Below the pieces are notes generated by a model. That model was not told the origin of the DNA. It saw only the letters and a list, made by a program, of their open reading frames with translations, and did no database searches. 64,000 nt of DNA from Corythucha ciliata (lineage: Eukaryota > Arthropoda > Insecta > Hemiptera > Tingidae), in NCBI GenBank assembly GCA_038030265.1, contig CM075938.1, positions 14,175,009 to 14,239,008 of the forward strand, in the 5' to 3' direction. Positions 1-11,039 of this stretch are shown here, piece by piece (the first letter of the stretch is position 1; each line of letters starts with the position of its first letter). The position numbers and the translations under genes were made by a program.

Positions 1-94
1 TGAATAAAAATTGGTTCTTGGGGCCTCATTAACGGTTTCCAGACAGAATTTATTACAATTATATTATTTATTATAATTTATTATAAAACGGCAC

Positions 95-652
95 TTGTCC
101 TTCACGAAGAGGCAGGTGCAGGCGTGGTTGGACGAGAGGCATCGTGAACACTGGGTTAGACAACCAGGTCTCAGGCAGGCCAAGCTCTTTGTCACTCCAA
201 AGGGACGATCGGAGAAGGGCCTGATCTCTCTGAGCCGAGGAGACCTTAGAATCTTGGTGGGACTGCTAACGGGACATTGTGCCCTTCGATATACACTCAG
301 ACTAATGGAGAAGTCTGACACGGACATTTGCAGATTTTGCGACCTGGCCGTGGAAACAGCAGAGCACGTACTGTGTGAGTGCCAGGCTCTGGGGCGGTTA
401 CGCTTTCTACATCTTGGAAATGATGTGCTTCAACCGGAGGACATCTCCAGGATGGCTACGGGAAATATCCTCAACTTCGTTAAGGAGTGGTGGTGGAGGA
501 CGCTTAGATGGATATAATGATGACGCTTGAAAGCTAGCGTCTTTCTTGGCAGGGCAACCTGAGGGGACACCACAATAGATCTTATAGGTCGAGTTTGGTA
601 GGAGATAGTTTCTTCTGGGCTTCCCTCCCCGTTTAATAAAAAAAAAAAAAAA

Positions 653-690
<38 letters not shown>
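95..690 (+). mobile_element. 5'-truncated non-LTR retrotransposon (LINE) 3' end with poly(A)
   Basis: The open frame at 95-517 encodes the last part of a non-LTR retrotransposon ORF2. It holds the conserved TGHCALRY-type block, then a C-x2-C...H...C zinc-knuckle-like motif (CRFC...ETAEHVLCEC) found after the RNase H domain of Jockey/R1-type elements. About 120 bases of 3' UTR follow, then an impure A tract at about 639-690. The order of motifs matches the C-terminus of the longer LINE at 36.3-38.6 kb, but the two copies differ at many residues, so they belong to different subfamilies. Everything upstream (endonuclease, reverse transcriptase, most of RNase H) is missing, as expected from 5' truncation during target-primed reverse transcription. 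It is a dead copy. No target duplication was identified. Confidence 0.8.
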
Positions 691-694
<4 letters not shown>

Positions 695-1139
695 CTATTT
701 TGGGACGAATTACGAGTTTTAGGCACAAGTTTCCACTTTACAGCTATAGGCTCAAGTAATTTTCCGAGGCGAATAAACAAATACGCTAAATTGTCAGTGC
801 CCCGGTGACGGGTAGCAGAGGCGGGCAACGTTATTCTCAAAACTTTAATGTCGGTATAGGTACTCGTTAATCCGTTATTGAAAAACTGAGAGCTCCATCA
901 CTGATTTATTTATTTATTTTTTTTTTTAGTTACCGTTAAAACGTCACCTTCCCTAAAACCAATCAGTTTATAGGGCAACGGTTTCGGGTTAAGAAATGCT
1001 GGAAAATCAATTATTTTGGGCTAATTAGCCATGGAATTATAAGTTTTGAAAAATAATCAGCAGCGAAATACCAAGTTAGGGGGATGAATGCATAACTGCG
1101 CAAAAACAGCGAAATTACATAACTGGGGGGGGGGGGGAG

Positions 1140-1640
1140 CCGTGAACTGCAATTGACGAAGGAATATACCCAGGCGTGAAATATGAAGTTTCAAGGCTGC
1201 ATTGTCACGAAATTGCAAGGTTTCCGCGAAATTGTCAGTTTCGAAGAATAAACAGTAGAAACTTCAAATGTCGGAGTATATAAATAACCACAAGGTTGAA
1301 TTGAGGTGTAGCATGTTCATTTCAGGCTCATTTCAAACAGCAATCGCGGGTCTTGCTCTTTCGAAAACAAAATTTTGCAGGGTTGGCCTATTCAAATATC
1401 TAATTTCTCCGGCATGGCTCGTTGCAAAAAAGCAATCCCTGAAGCTCGCCACACGTTCAAACTTTGCGGATCTCAAACTTCAAGGAATCAATTTCGCTGG
1501 TCCACCGCAGCTCCTTCAAAAACTAAATTTGTTAGGGTTCAAAACTCAAGAGTTTTGGGGGACAAACCCCCCTTTTGGCCCCGCCTCCAAAAATGCAGAT
1601 TTTTCATGAAGTTTTCATGTCATGAAGTTTCCATTTTCTT
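1140..1640 (+). repeat. Degenerate ~31 bp array, families C/B
   Basis: Loosely repeated units with GCGAAATTG heads followed by CAGTTTC- or GGTTTTT-like segments. Open frames over 1268-1671 are repeat read-through: they match nothing recognisable and overlap in two frames. Confidence 0.5.
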
Positions 1641-1849
1641 GTACGCTTTACTTAGACGTTTTACTACATGACTACCTTTTTTTTTTTTAACCGATAAAAA
1701 TCGTTACCGAAAATTGTAACGCACATAGTGACAAGTAACGCGGTACTGCCTAATTCCAGTGTAGCAGATCCAGAGTTGTTCTAATGGGGAAGGGGGGCAC
1801 CAAAGAAGTTCCTTCGCATTTGAGAAGTTCCTTCTCGAGTATTAATTCT

Positions 1850-2760
1850 CAATTTTAGCGGCAAACTGGCGTATTTCTTCAATTTTAGTCGACAATGAGT
1901 AATGATTCGCGGTTGAAAATGTAGAAAAATCACTATAATTTGCGGATGATATTGAGGAACAGTGGTAAAATTCGTGAATAAAATGTAGAAAAAGCGTTAA
2001 TTAACGGTTAAAATTGAGAAAAGCGCTAATTCGCAGGTAAAATTTATAAAAAGTGCCGATTCATGGTCAAAATTGACAAGAACGCTAATTCGCGACTAAA
2101 GTTAAGTGAACGCCAATTCACGACTCTTTGGATGAAGGAATCTTATTGGCCAAAATTTAGAAAAGGCGCTAACTAATGGCCAAGAATAGAAAAAGCCACT
2201 AGTTCGCGGCAAATATTAAGAAACATCGCACATTCACGGTTAAAATTGAGAAAAATCGCTAGTTCGTGGCTAAAACTGAGAAAAACGCTAATTCATGACT
2301 TGGAGCGTTTGAAATGAAAACGCTAATTTACGGCTAAAATTGAGAAATAGCTCAAATATCCAGGTAAAATTGAAAAAATACGCAAATTCAAGGTCATAAT
2401 GGAGAAAAACGCTAATTAGTGGTTAAAATTGAGAGAATGCCAGTTCGTGGCCATCTGGTGAATGCAACTTTAAGGCCAAAGTAATGGAAAAACGCTAATT
2501 CACGAATAAGAGTGAAAAAAACCACTAATTCGCAGCTAAAATGAAGAAAACACTAATTCGCTATTTCGCTACAAAAATGGATAAAAATATACAATTCACG
2601 GCTTAAATTAAGAAAAAGTGCTGATTCGCTGCTTTAAATTGAGAAAAAGCGCTAATCTGCGAATAAAGTGTGGTAAAAGCGCTGATTCGCGGCTAAAGCA
2701 AAGAATAAGCCATAATTTAACGCTACGTGGTGTTGATTTCATTCGATTTGTCAAAATTAA
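1850..2760 (-). repeat. Degenerate ~30 bp array, family A, reverse orientation
   Basis: About thirty units of the form AAAATTGAGAAAAA then CGCTAATTCGCGGCT, heavily mutated. This is the reverse complement of the units that dominate 7.4-8.7 kb. A short stretch of opposite orientation follows at 2870-3010. Confidence 0.8.
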
Positions 2761-3089
2761 GCACTGCAATTTATTTTCACTGAGAGGGGGGATTACTGCT
2801 CATTTAGGGGGGGATTTCGCGTCCATCCATCAGGGGAAGAGGGATAGGCGCCGCTGCCGTGAATGAGGCCTTTTTCTAAATTTTAGCTGTGAAAAGGGTC
2901 TCAATAAACTGTGAATTAGCGCTTTGTTCTTTAAGTTTGACCTGGACTTTTCGTCGCAAATATATTGGTGCGCTGTCTCAATTTTAGCCGCGAAAGAGCA
3001 CTTTTTCTCAAATAAGCTCTTCTGGAAGTCAAGAGTCGTGAAGATCGATCAAAACCAACCAGGCAAATCGTTTCATTTTCTGCCACTTT

Positions 3090-3210
3090 GAGAGGCACTG
3101 ATGACGACGAGCCTCTCAGGGGCTTTTTGGCCGTGACCGGCTACAGTTTGTCAATCGAGCATTGTCTGAGGGATTCATAAACCACGTCTGGCTCGAATGA
3201 AAACAATTGC
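3090..3210 (+). repeat. Dispersed repeat copy 1 with a CTGATGA hairpin
   Basis: 3147-3204 is closely similar to 15056-15115: both read TTTGTCAAT, GAGCATT, GAG.GATT and AAACCACGTC(C/T)GGCTC in the same order. Just upstream, a hairpin (GAGAGGC / GCCTCTC) surrounds CTGATGA at 3098-3104. This is one of two copies of an unclassified dispersed element. The CTGATGA hairpin resembles the hammerhead-like motif near Penelope-type element ends, but the CGAAAC half of a hammerhead core is absent. Confidence 0.5.
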
Positions 3211-5355
3211 AAAAATATTCCGTTTTTAATTCCGGAGTTTTTCGACTCAGGGAATCAGATAATTGAAACGGATTTTCAAGCATAAGACCTCATCTCGAAT
3301 CCCTCGAAGTTGCCCGCTCCTATCTCAGCTCAGAGTTGAGTTGTTTAGGTTAATGTGAGTAAGCTATGAATAATGTGCACATTTACCGGTTAATGTACAC
3401 ATTCACCCGTGAAAATGTCCATATTTACAAAAGAAAACGTGCACATTAAGCGCCACCGGTAAATGTGCACATTTACCGATGCCTTAAGAGAGTCATCTTG
3501 TGGCACCCTCATCAAGTCAACAGTCATCAACTCACCACTTTCAATCAGTAATAACTTCTTGAGTAAGTTAGGCAAGAAAACGCACGACACAGTGAGGAGG
3601 AATAAAAATATTCGTTCGCATTCCTCGATACGTATTTGTCCCGTGACACAGCGACCTTTATTTATACCGAGAGACACCTTTTACCTGCAAATGTTTCTTT
3701 TTGCTGAGGGTGGGTTTATCAATCACTGGATGTCTCACGGAATAACAAGCCGTCGAATAACTTTGCATTGCTGTTTACAAGAAGGCCCATAGCAACCGGA
3801 CTTATCGGAGCTTTATCTAAAGAATACGTGGATTGATAAACGCACCCTGAATAAACAAGTCTCAATAGTTGAAATTGTAGATTTTTCAAACTAGTTTTTT
3901 TCCACTCAAGCAGCGTTGATACTTAAAGGAACAATTTGAGTGAAGCTGTCCGTAACTCCGTTGCTATAGTTCTTCTCTTTTTTACCCTTCGGGAGACACC
4001 CAAAGTTAGTGACTCCTGGGAGTCAAGGCCTCTAACGCTCAACAGGCGAAGGTCGTTCGTCGCTCGAGCCCCACTCAAACAAATTGAAACGTATTTCTCG
4101 CCCGAAACGAAAGAGAAAAAAGTGTGGTTTCAACCATTTCCAAGCGTCGCTACAATGCTCGTTATTGTTTAATAAGATTTTTCTACGGCGGCACTTCTAA
4201 ACCTGTAGTAATTTGGGCTGTTAAATTCAGGAGTCAGCCGAGGAGAAATTTAATTGGAAACAGTGAAAAACAACATTTTTCATTTGATGTAACGTGGTTC
4301 TTGAAGTAATTTAATGGTTTGAGAAAAAAGTTCATGTCCTTTCCCAGAGAAAATCGTAAAAATTACGCGTAATCTTTGTTATTATCCATTTCTGTTGGTT
4401 CAAGGAAAAAGCCGGTGCCTATACTTTTACGTCTTTATAGCTACAACAATTGTATCATGCCATTCACGTCTTTTCTACAGACGCATACCTTACCCCTACT
4501 AACTCCCTCAAAGGTCTATAAATATCGCCGACGGAATCAAACAGGAAAAACACGCTCCATTATAGGTTGTTAATTCAACTTTATAAATTAGTAGAACCGC
4601 GTGAGTCAGAGGCATCGAGTTATTCGGTGACCTTCGGGAGACTTTTTTTTTTTTTTTTTAAGCGATCACTCGCCTCGAAGATTATAATTTCCCGAAGTTC
4701 TCTCCAGGAGGATAACCCCCCTTCCCACCCACATACACCAATCTACCAAACTTTTATGAATATCAAGCTAACAAACTTTTCGCCGGCGTGGATCATTAGT
4801 GAATAGAAAAAGTGCGTTCTTAATTGGTGCCCTAGTTCCGTCCCATAATTTTGACATTTGCTTCCGTCTTCTATGCCATCCATTCTTCATTATGTCGTTA
4901 AAGGTCGCGACGTCGTTTTATTTCTACTGTTTGAAAAAACAAAAAAACGAAAGTTTCTGAGCGAAAATGTTCCAATTAGAGCTGAAATTATTCCCCCTTT
5001 TACCAAAAATAAGCTAACAGGTTTCACCGGGAGGCATTCAGCATTGGAGTGCCCTAACCGATTTAATAATAATTATTAAGTAATTTCTTTGAATCTGTAA
5101 AATTATTGGAGAACAATTGGTTCTTCATGAATACCCTCGAAATTCACCATATTTTGCAGTAAATTCAACTGAGTCCAAACTATGAGTGAGCATAGGTAGG
5201 GATTTCGGTGATCGCCCACTTTCTGGTGGATTCTATTACATAATTAGATAACAAAACCGGAAAAACTAAAAGAGGCGAGTAAATAAGATTTTCAATCGTG
5301 AAAAAGAACGTTAAGTACTTTCAAACACAAACAAAAGGCAAGTGTTGTTTTTTTA
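3210..5355. other. Unique-looking AT-rich sequence, no supported gene
   Basis: The sequence here lacks the ~30 bp units. Several open frames of 60-110 codons occur on both strands, but none has splice-flanked boundaries or recognisable homology. Two inverted copies of CACATTTACCGGT-like sequence occur near 3375-3470. Confidence 0.4.
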
Positions 5356-5356
5356 A

Positions 5357-5437
5357 AGCCCACAATATGAGGGAGGTGTCCTCTCGATTTTGGGGTCATC
5401 GCCCTTCGACTGACCTCCTCTTTTGTCGTTGTGGGCT
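5357..5437. repeat. 81 bp fold-back (hairpin) sequence
   Basis: AGCCCACAA at 5357-5365 pairs with TTGTGGGCT at 5429-5437. Inside it, GAGGGAGGT at 5370-5378 pairs imperfectly with ACCTCCTC at 5413-5420. The arms make a long interrupted stem. It could be a small fold-back element or a structured RNA; nothing else distinguishes these. Confidence 0.4.
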
Positions 5438-5922
5438 AAATAAATACAGGAACCAGATGGGTGAGCTTTGATTTTCCATTGTTGTGTCAGGGGGTTAGAG
5501 CAGTGGCTCAACGAGTAACGATCGGGAATTAATTAGTTTGCATAATTAGCTGTATTTCGTCTTCAACCGCGTGGAGTTTTCGTTTAATTTTTCAATTGAA
5601 ATAGGTTAAACTGGACCCGGCCGATGGTTTGCTAGTTAGTGGCAGGTAGTAAGCGGTAACTTCACCGATAAATTAAAGTTGACAACCTCTAACTCATCTA
5701 ACTGTAAGCTTTATTCGACTTTGTCAACGAATATTTTAGCACGTGCTATCAGGCACGCAGGGGAGCCGTGAGAGGGGGGAAACAGGGACATATTCCTGCA
5801 AAAATAGAAAAATTGAAACAAAAGGGAAACGGAAATGACAACTATCGTCTTATAGAGAACGGTTTCGGTGTCCAAGCAGCGGTATAGCGTTAGGGAGGGA
5901 GCTGTGTGTGCGGTGGGTGAGG

Positions 5923-6036
5923 ATGGCGGATCTATTCCTGGATCGAACAATTGAATTCAAAGCCTCCGCAGTTGATCGTTTGAGCAGGAGTGAGCGGCTA
6001 GAGGCAATTCCAAGGTTCGTGATGGAAAAGTTGTGA
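5923..6036 (+). CDS. Possible start exon, unidentified (37 codons)
   Basis: An ATG in good context (gaggATGG) opens a frame beginning MADLFLDRTIEFK, rich in charged residues and protein-like, ending at a TGA at 6034. A possible splice donor (CAAG|GTTCGT) at 6014/6015 would cut it after about 30 codons. It lies in a non-repetitive stretch just before a family B array. I do not recognise the protein, and a chance open frame of this length is quite possible. Confidence 0.25.
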   Translation: MADLFLDRTIEFKASAVDRLSRSERLEAIPRFVMEKL

Positions 6037-6059
6037 AAATGAGGCACACACGCGAATTT

Positions 6060-7260
6060 TGGTTCATGATAATAGAGCCTAAACCCACGGAATGGTGTAA
6101 TTATCGGTCACAGACTCTAATACTTTGGTTTCTAGGGTGGAGACCAAAATTCCTCGGTGAAAAAGTCAAATTTCCAATTCACGGGAGGAATAGTCAGATT
6201 ACCAGGCCAACATTTCCAATTTTTGAACGCAAATCAGCCAAAACTTATAGCTTCCTGGCCTAGTTGGGCCGAAATGTGATGGTACAACTCACAATTTCCC
6301 AGATTTCGAGGTGATCAGTCAATTTCTGATCCCCAAGAAGAACGCAGAGTCCTTGGTTGATTACCTTATCAGTAGGAAAGCCAAAATCTTTATTTCTGGT
6401 TTTAGAACGAGCGTGGTTGGTTAGAACGAGCGAAACTCGCAAATTTGGTTATTTAAAGTCGCAGCATTAGGTTTCCGAGAGAGGCAAACGCTCTAAATTG
6501 GTTTTTGAAACTGGTGTTTATAAAGAGTTTAATCCGTGAAATTCATTTTATAAAAAGCCAAACTCGCGAAATTTATTTCTGACAAAGCCAAAACCGCTTT
6601 TTTTTTTTTTTTTAAACAAAGCCTTCCCCCACTAAATCGATTTTTACAAAAGTTAAATAAGCTTTATTGGGTTTTGGAAGTCCCAAAACCACGAAATTAT
6701 GTTCTTGAACAGGCGAAGGCTGTGAAACTGAGTTTCTAAATGAGCCAACCCCAAGAAATTTGATATTTAAAAGGGCCAAAGCCACGAAAGTTTGTTTCTG
6801 AAAGGGCGAAATCCATAAAATAGTGACACCCTAACGTAACTAGTTGAAATTTAACGATTTCAGTAAGTTTCAAGCCTGAACAAACCGTTTAAGGTTATTT
6901 CATGTCGCTCCCGCAGGTCGATTTCTGAGTATTGAAGGGCGGATGGTTAGATTTTGGAGAATCACGCGGAATTGTGGTTAAATTGGCATTCCTGGGCGTA
7001 GAATTGGCTCCATAATCTATTTTTAAGTCGTTGATTTCTCAGTTTCTTGGATTTTAAAAAGAGCCAAAGCACGTTGATTAATCAAAGAGCGCAAATCTGC
7101 AAAATTGCGAGTTGAAAAATTCGTATCTGCAATTGGTCTGAAACAGTAAAAATTTGCGAAATTTGGGGTCTGAAGAAGCCCAGATGGCGAAATTTGGTTA
7201 AAAAAAAAAAAATCAACGAAAATTGGGTTTGACCCTTTGAAGGCAATCTAGCTTCTGAAG
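6060..7260 (+). repeat. Degenerate ~31 bp array, family B
   Basis: Units with the pattern CGAAATTTGG, T run, GAAAGAGCCAAA, repeated with many substitutions and small indels. They are adjacent to the family A block that begins near 7.43 kb. Confidence 0.75.
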
Positions 7261-7429
7261 ATGACTCTTAACCACAGAAACAACCGTTTTTCATTTAGAA
7301 GCTCACCATAGAACTGGAAGTTTAGCGCTTGCCAACGAGGCAGCAAAAAGGAGGTGCCCCCCCCCCTCCGCACGTATTAAAAGGCTATAGGAGGAAAAGT
7401 ACAGTGATCTTTCGCCCCCCGGGCAAACA

Positions 7430-9100
7430 TTTCGCCAGCGCCCCCATAAAGTTGCCTTCAAGAGCCGTGATTTGGCGTTTTCTCCATTTTAACCGCAAAA
7501 AATAGCGTTTTTTCACACTTCAACGCGTTTTCTACATTTCATCGGTGAATTAGCGATTTGTCTCCATTTTAGGCGAGTATTAACGATTTTTCTCAATTTC
7601 AGCCTCTAATGAGCGATTTCCCCTAATTTTACCCTTGAATTAACGATTTTGCCTCTTGAAACACCATGTGCCGATTTCATCCTTGTGCTATTTTCTCAAT
7701 TTTCTCTGATTTAGCAAATGTTTTCAATTTAACCCTTAATCATTGGCAATTTTTCTAGATTTTAGCCGCGAATTAGCATTTTACCTAATTTCAGCCGCTG
7801 ATTAGCAGTTTTATACATTTGAGCCGTAAGTGAGAGCTTTTCCCCGATTTTCGCCGTGAATTAACGCTTTTTGTTAATTTTACCCGCGAATTAGCGGGGT
7901 TTCTTCATTTAGCCGCGGGTTAGCGATTTCGTTCACTTTCAGTCACAAGGTTAAACCTTCTGAAGCCGAGAATTAGCGTTTTCCCTATTTTCACCGCGAA
8001 TTAGCATTTTTTTTTTCCACACTTCAGCCTTTCTTATCAATTTTGTCAGTGAATTAGCGATTTGTATCCATTTTAGCCGAGAATTAGCAATTTTATCCAC
8101 TTCAGCCGCGAATTAACGACTTTTTCTCTTTGACTTATTTCACTCTTGGTCATTAATAAGCGATTTTTCCAATTTCATCCGTGAGTTAGCAATTTTTCTA
8201 AATTTTTACCGCGAATTTGCACTAAGGCTTAATAATTTTAGCCGCAAATTACCGTTTTTATAACTGTATTCCAGAAATTAGCTATTTTTGCCGTGGAGAT
8301 TTTCATTTGGAGAGTTAAGGATATTTTTCAATTTTAGCCCGACTCAGCGCCTTTTTTCAATTTTTTTTCGCGAATTAGCGATTTACCTCAATTCTAGCTC
8401 TGGGTTGGGGAGAAGAACAGCACACTCTAAATTTTAGCCGTAAAATATGACCTCTATACTCCGCGATTCAGCTATTTTTTTCTCAATTTTGGTCTGGAAC
8501 TTTCTTCGAGAAACAGCGAATGAACGTTTTTTCGCAGTTTTAGCCATGAATATTAGCGTTTTTTCCAACCTTCTTGCCGCGTACTTGCCCCACAGCCCTT
8601 CAGTGCGCCTTCTCAATTTCAGCGGCCTAAAGACCTACACGAACTGTAGGGATCAGCGTATTTTCTCTATTTTAGCCATGAAGTTGCTTCTGCGAATTAG
8701 TACATTTCTAAATTTCAGCTTCGAGAATAGCGCTTGCGTAGGCTGAATCGAATTTTAATCAAAAAATTTGCTGGGCACCGTTTAATGCTCTATCCTCCTA
8801 GTCTGAAATTCGTCGAAAGGAGCCAAATCCCCGCCCAACCGTAGTGAATACTCCGTTTCACCAGCTGCTTCCCCCCCTCCCCCAATGGGTTGAGTGGTTG
8901 AGTCGCGGAGAAAACTCTTCGAAAACGTCGTCTGATAGAGTAACATTGATGTGAATGATGAATCAAGCTGATTCGGACAGCATAGCCCACCGAGTTTTTT
9001 ACACACTTCCCCACTACCACGAAAAACTTCCATATTGCCCCCCTGATGACGTTTAGCTTCCCCCACCCCCACCGACCGTTGTCTATACTCCCCAGCCCAC
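7430..9100 (+). mobile_element. Composite repeat element, copy 1 (family A array plus tail)
   Basis: 7430-8420 is a forward family A array: units GCGAATTAGCG, T run, TCAATTTTAGCC, about 30 bp each. It is followed by a tail (about 8400-8860) that recurs after the family A arrays at 24.7, 32.9 and 41.1 kb. The tail holds, in order, a GTCTGGAA segment, a CTTGCCGCGTACTTGCCCC segment and an ATTCGTCGAAAGGAGCCAAA segment. The repeated order of array then tail indicates one dispersed element rather than independent satellites. Boundaries are approximate. Confidence 0.6.
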
Positions 9101-9119
9101 TTAAGCGTTTCTGGTAGGG

Positions 9120-10398
9120 GGCCCTATGATCCCGGTAAAATTAGGTTTTGAAGAAGAGAAATTCGGATTCGAAAGAATAAAAATCTTCAAAACCGGGGTT
9201 TGAAGGAGTCAATACGTCAAAATTTGGGTTTTAAGGGAGCCAAATCATCGAACTTGAGTTGTCAAAGAGCGAAATTAGTTGTTCAAACGAGCTTCGAAGA
9301 TATAAAACTACAAAATTTGGTTTTGGATAGATAAAAGCGACATATTAACGTAAGAAATAACAGAAATCTGAGAAATTTGGTTATGAAAATGCCAAATTCG
9401 TGACATATTTCTCTTAAAAAGGGTCGAAATTGTGGTTTGAAAGGACCAAAATAGTCGAACGGTCCGAATTAATTTTCTTAACTAACCAAACCTGAGGGTC
9501 TAGTTTACGGAAGTTCTAAAGGCATGATTTTTTTAGGTTTTCAATACAGCGTTAATCTAAGAATTTGGGGCTGGGATGAGCCCGTCAGCCCACGAGGTTC
9601 TTGAAAGAATGAAAATGCTACGAGAAATTAGGGTTTGAAATATCCAAAATCCGTGAAATTGCGGTTTGAATGAGTACAATCCGAGAAATTTGGTAAGGGA
9701 AGGGCGAAAATCCTTGACAAAATGAAATACATGATTTTCATAGTTCGTTTTTCGACAAATTAGTTTTTTGAACTGGCCAAACTTGTGAAACTGAATTCAA
9801 AGAGAGCCAATTTTATTTTGGAAATTAGCAAAAAGCTTCTGTGAAAGTGCGGGTCGAAGGAGCCAAGTCCGCAAAATTACGTTTTGAAAGAGTAAAAGTC
9901 CGCAAAAATTGGGATTTTAAGAGCCAAAATAATGCAATTTCGGAATTTGAATAAGCCCAATCTATGAATTTGGTTTTTGCAGGAGCCAAATTGACCAAAC
10001 CTACGAAAGTGATTTCATTAGGAGCTAACACCGTAAAATTGGATTTTTAAAGCGTAAAAATTCGCGAAATTTGGGGTTGAAGTAACAAAAATCGGTGAAA
10101 TTTTGTTTTAAACGTGCCTCATCTAAGAAATGAGGGCTTGCAAAAGCCCAAAATCGCTAATTTTGTTTTTTCGCTGTCAGTTTTTTGAACTGAACGAACC
10201 TGCGAAAATGATTTTTAAAATAGCTAACATTATGTTTTAACTTTTAAAGGAGCCAAGTCCATAAAATTAGAAAAGGTGAAAGTCGCAAAAATTTGGTTTT
10301 GGCAGACAAAAACCGACGAAATTGAGTTTTTGAAGGACCAAAACCCACGAAATGACAAAACGTACGAAATTTGGTTTTTAAATATAGCAAAACCCACC
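9120..10398 (+). repeat. Degenerate ~31 bp array, family B
   Basis: Family B units (GAAATTTGG, T run, GAAAGAGCCAAA) continue up to the SINE at 10413 and resume for about 50 bp after it, showing that the SINE inserted into a pre-existing array. Confidence 0.75.
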
Positions 10399-10412
10399 AA
10401 ATCTGGATTTAA
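10399..10412 (+). repeat. SINE target-site duplication, left copy
   Basis: AAATCTGGATTTAA, identical to 10610-10623 on the other side of the SINE. Confidence 0.9.
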
Positions 10413-10609
10413 GCGCGCCTCGATGGTGTAATGGATACAATGCTCGCTTCGCAACCCAGATTGCCCATTACACTATCACACAAAGCCGACTTCCCGCGTA
10501 GTACGGATGTGAAGTGCACAGTCAGATCTGGGTATGGCGTAGGAGCCCAAAGGAGGCCTAGGTGCCTGCTGGGTTCAAAGCCCGGCGCGGCGCCCCCAAT
10601 AACAACAAC
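10413..10609 (+). mobile_element. tRNA-derived SINE
   Basis: A 197 bp insertion flanked by a perfect 14 bp direct repeat. Its 5' part is tRNA-like with an A box resembling TGGTGTAATGG. A perfect B box (GGTTCAAAGCC) lies at 10572-10582. Both are RNA polymerase III internal promoter elements. The 3' end is a short AAT/AAC tail (AATAACAACAACA). The A-box region also pairs with a downstream CCATTACAC segment (10470-10478) to form a hairpin. Mobilisation would have used LINE machinery in trans. The intact target duplication suggests a fairly recent insertion. An open frame running across it on either strand is not a gene. Confidence 0.88.
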
Positions 10610-10623
10610 AAATCTGGATTTAA
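10610..10623 (+). repeat. SINE target-site duplication, right copy
   Basis: AAATCTGGATTTAA, perfect duplicate of 10399-10412. Confidence 0.9.
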
Positions 10624-10673
10624 ATGAGACGAATACGCCAATAGTTTTGAAAGAGTAAATATCCACGAAACTT

Positions 10674-10843
10674 GGGGTGGGGGACCAGACGTAACAAGTA
10701 GAAACCGAAAAGTTGGACAAAAAAAAAGAGGACAAATTTACGTCCAGACGTACGGACACCTAAAAAATGAGCCCAGTGATGTACCCGGAAGCTCTGAAAA
10801 GTAGGACGTGCCCGGGGAAACTTGGACATATCTGGTGACCCTA
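10674..10843 (+). mobile_element. MITE-like element of the TAGGGTGACC family, copy 1
   Basis: The left end reads GGGGACCAGACGT and the right end ATCTGGTGACCCTA, forming imperfect terminal inverted repeats. The interior shares GTAGGACGTGCCCGGGGAAA and AAAAAATGAGCCC-type segments with copies at 25.6 and 32.2 kb. It is a non-coding DNA-transposon derivative. Confidence 0.55.
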
Positions 10844-11039
10844 TTTGTCTTTAAGATGTCGATCTCGATACGACCGACCGGTTTTCAGGGGCCGCATCAT
10901 TCTCCAGCGCATTCGACATTCCCAAGAAGTATAGCCTCGCGATCGACACTGCCACACAGGTGGAGCTCACTGGCCCTTTCAGGGGCCGTCAACCGTGAGC
11001 TAGTGTTAAAAAATAACGCAAGCGGTAACTAAAATGACA

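Noticed and set aside
430..840. 136-codon - strand frame with a poly-Phe tract
   Set aside because: It is the antisense of the LINE 3' end and its poly(A) tail.
1850..2760. Regularly spaced ~30 bp repeats as a possible CRISPR array
   Set aside because: Units are degenerate, contiguous and lack unique equal-length spacers; the genome is eukaryotic with spliced genes.
3098..3150. Hammerhead ribozyme
   Set aside because: CTGATGA and a stem are present but the CGAAAC/GTC half of the core is not found, so only a resemblance is recorded.
10230..10759. Open frames on both strands across the SINE
   Set aside because: Explained by the tRNA-derived SINE inserted in a family B array.
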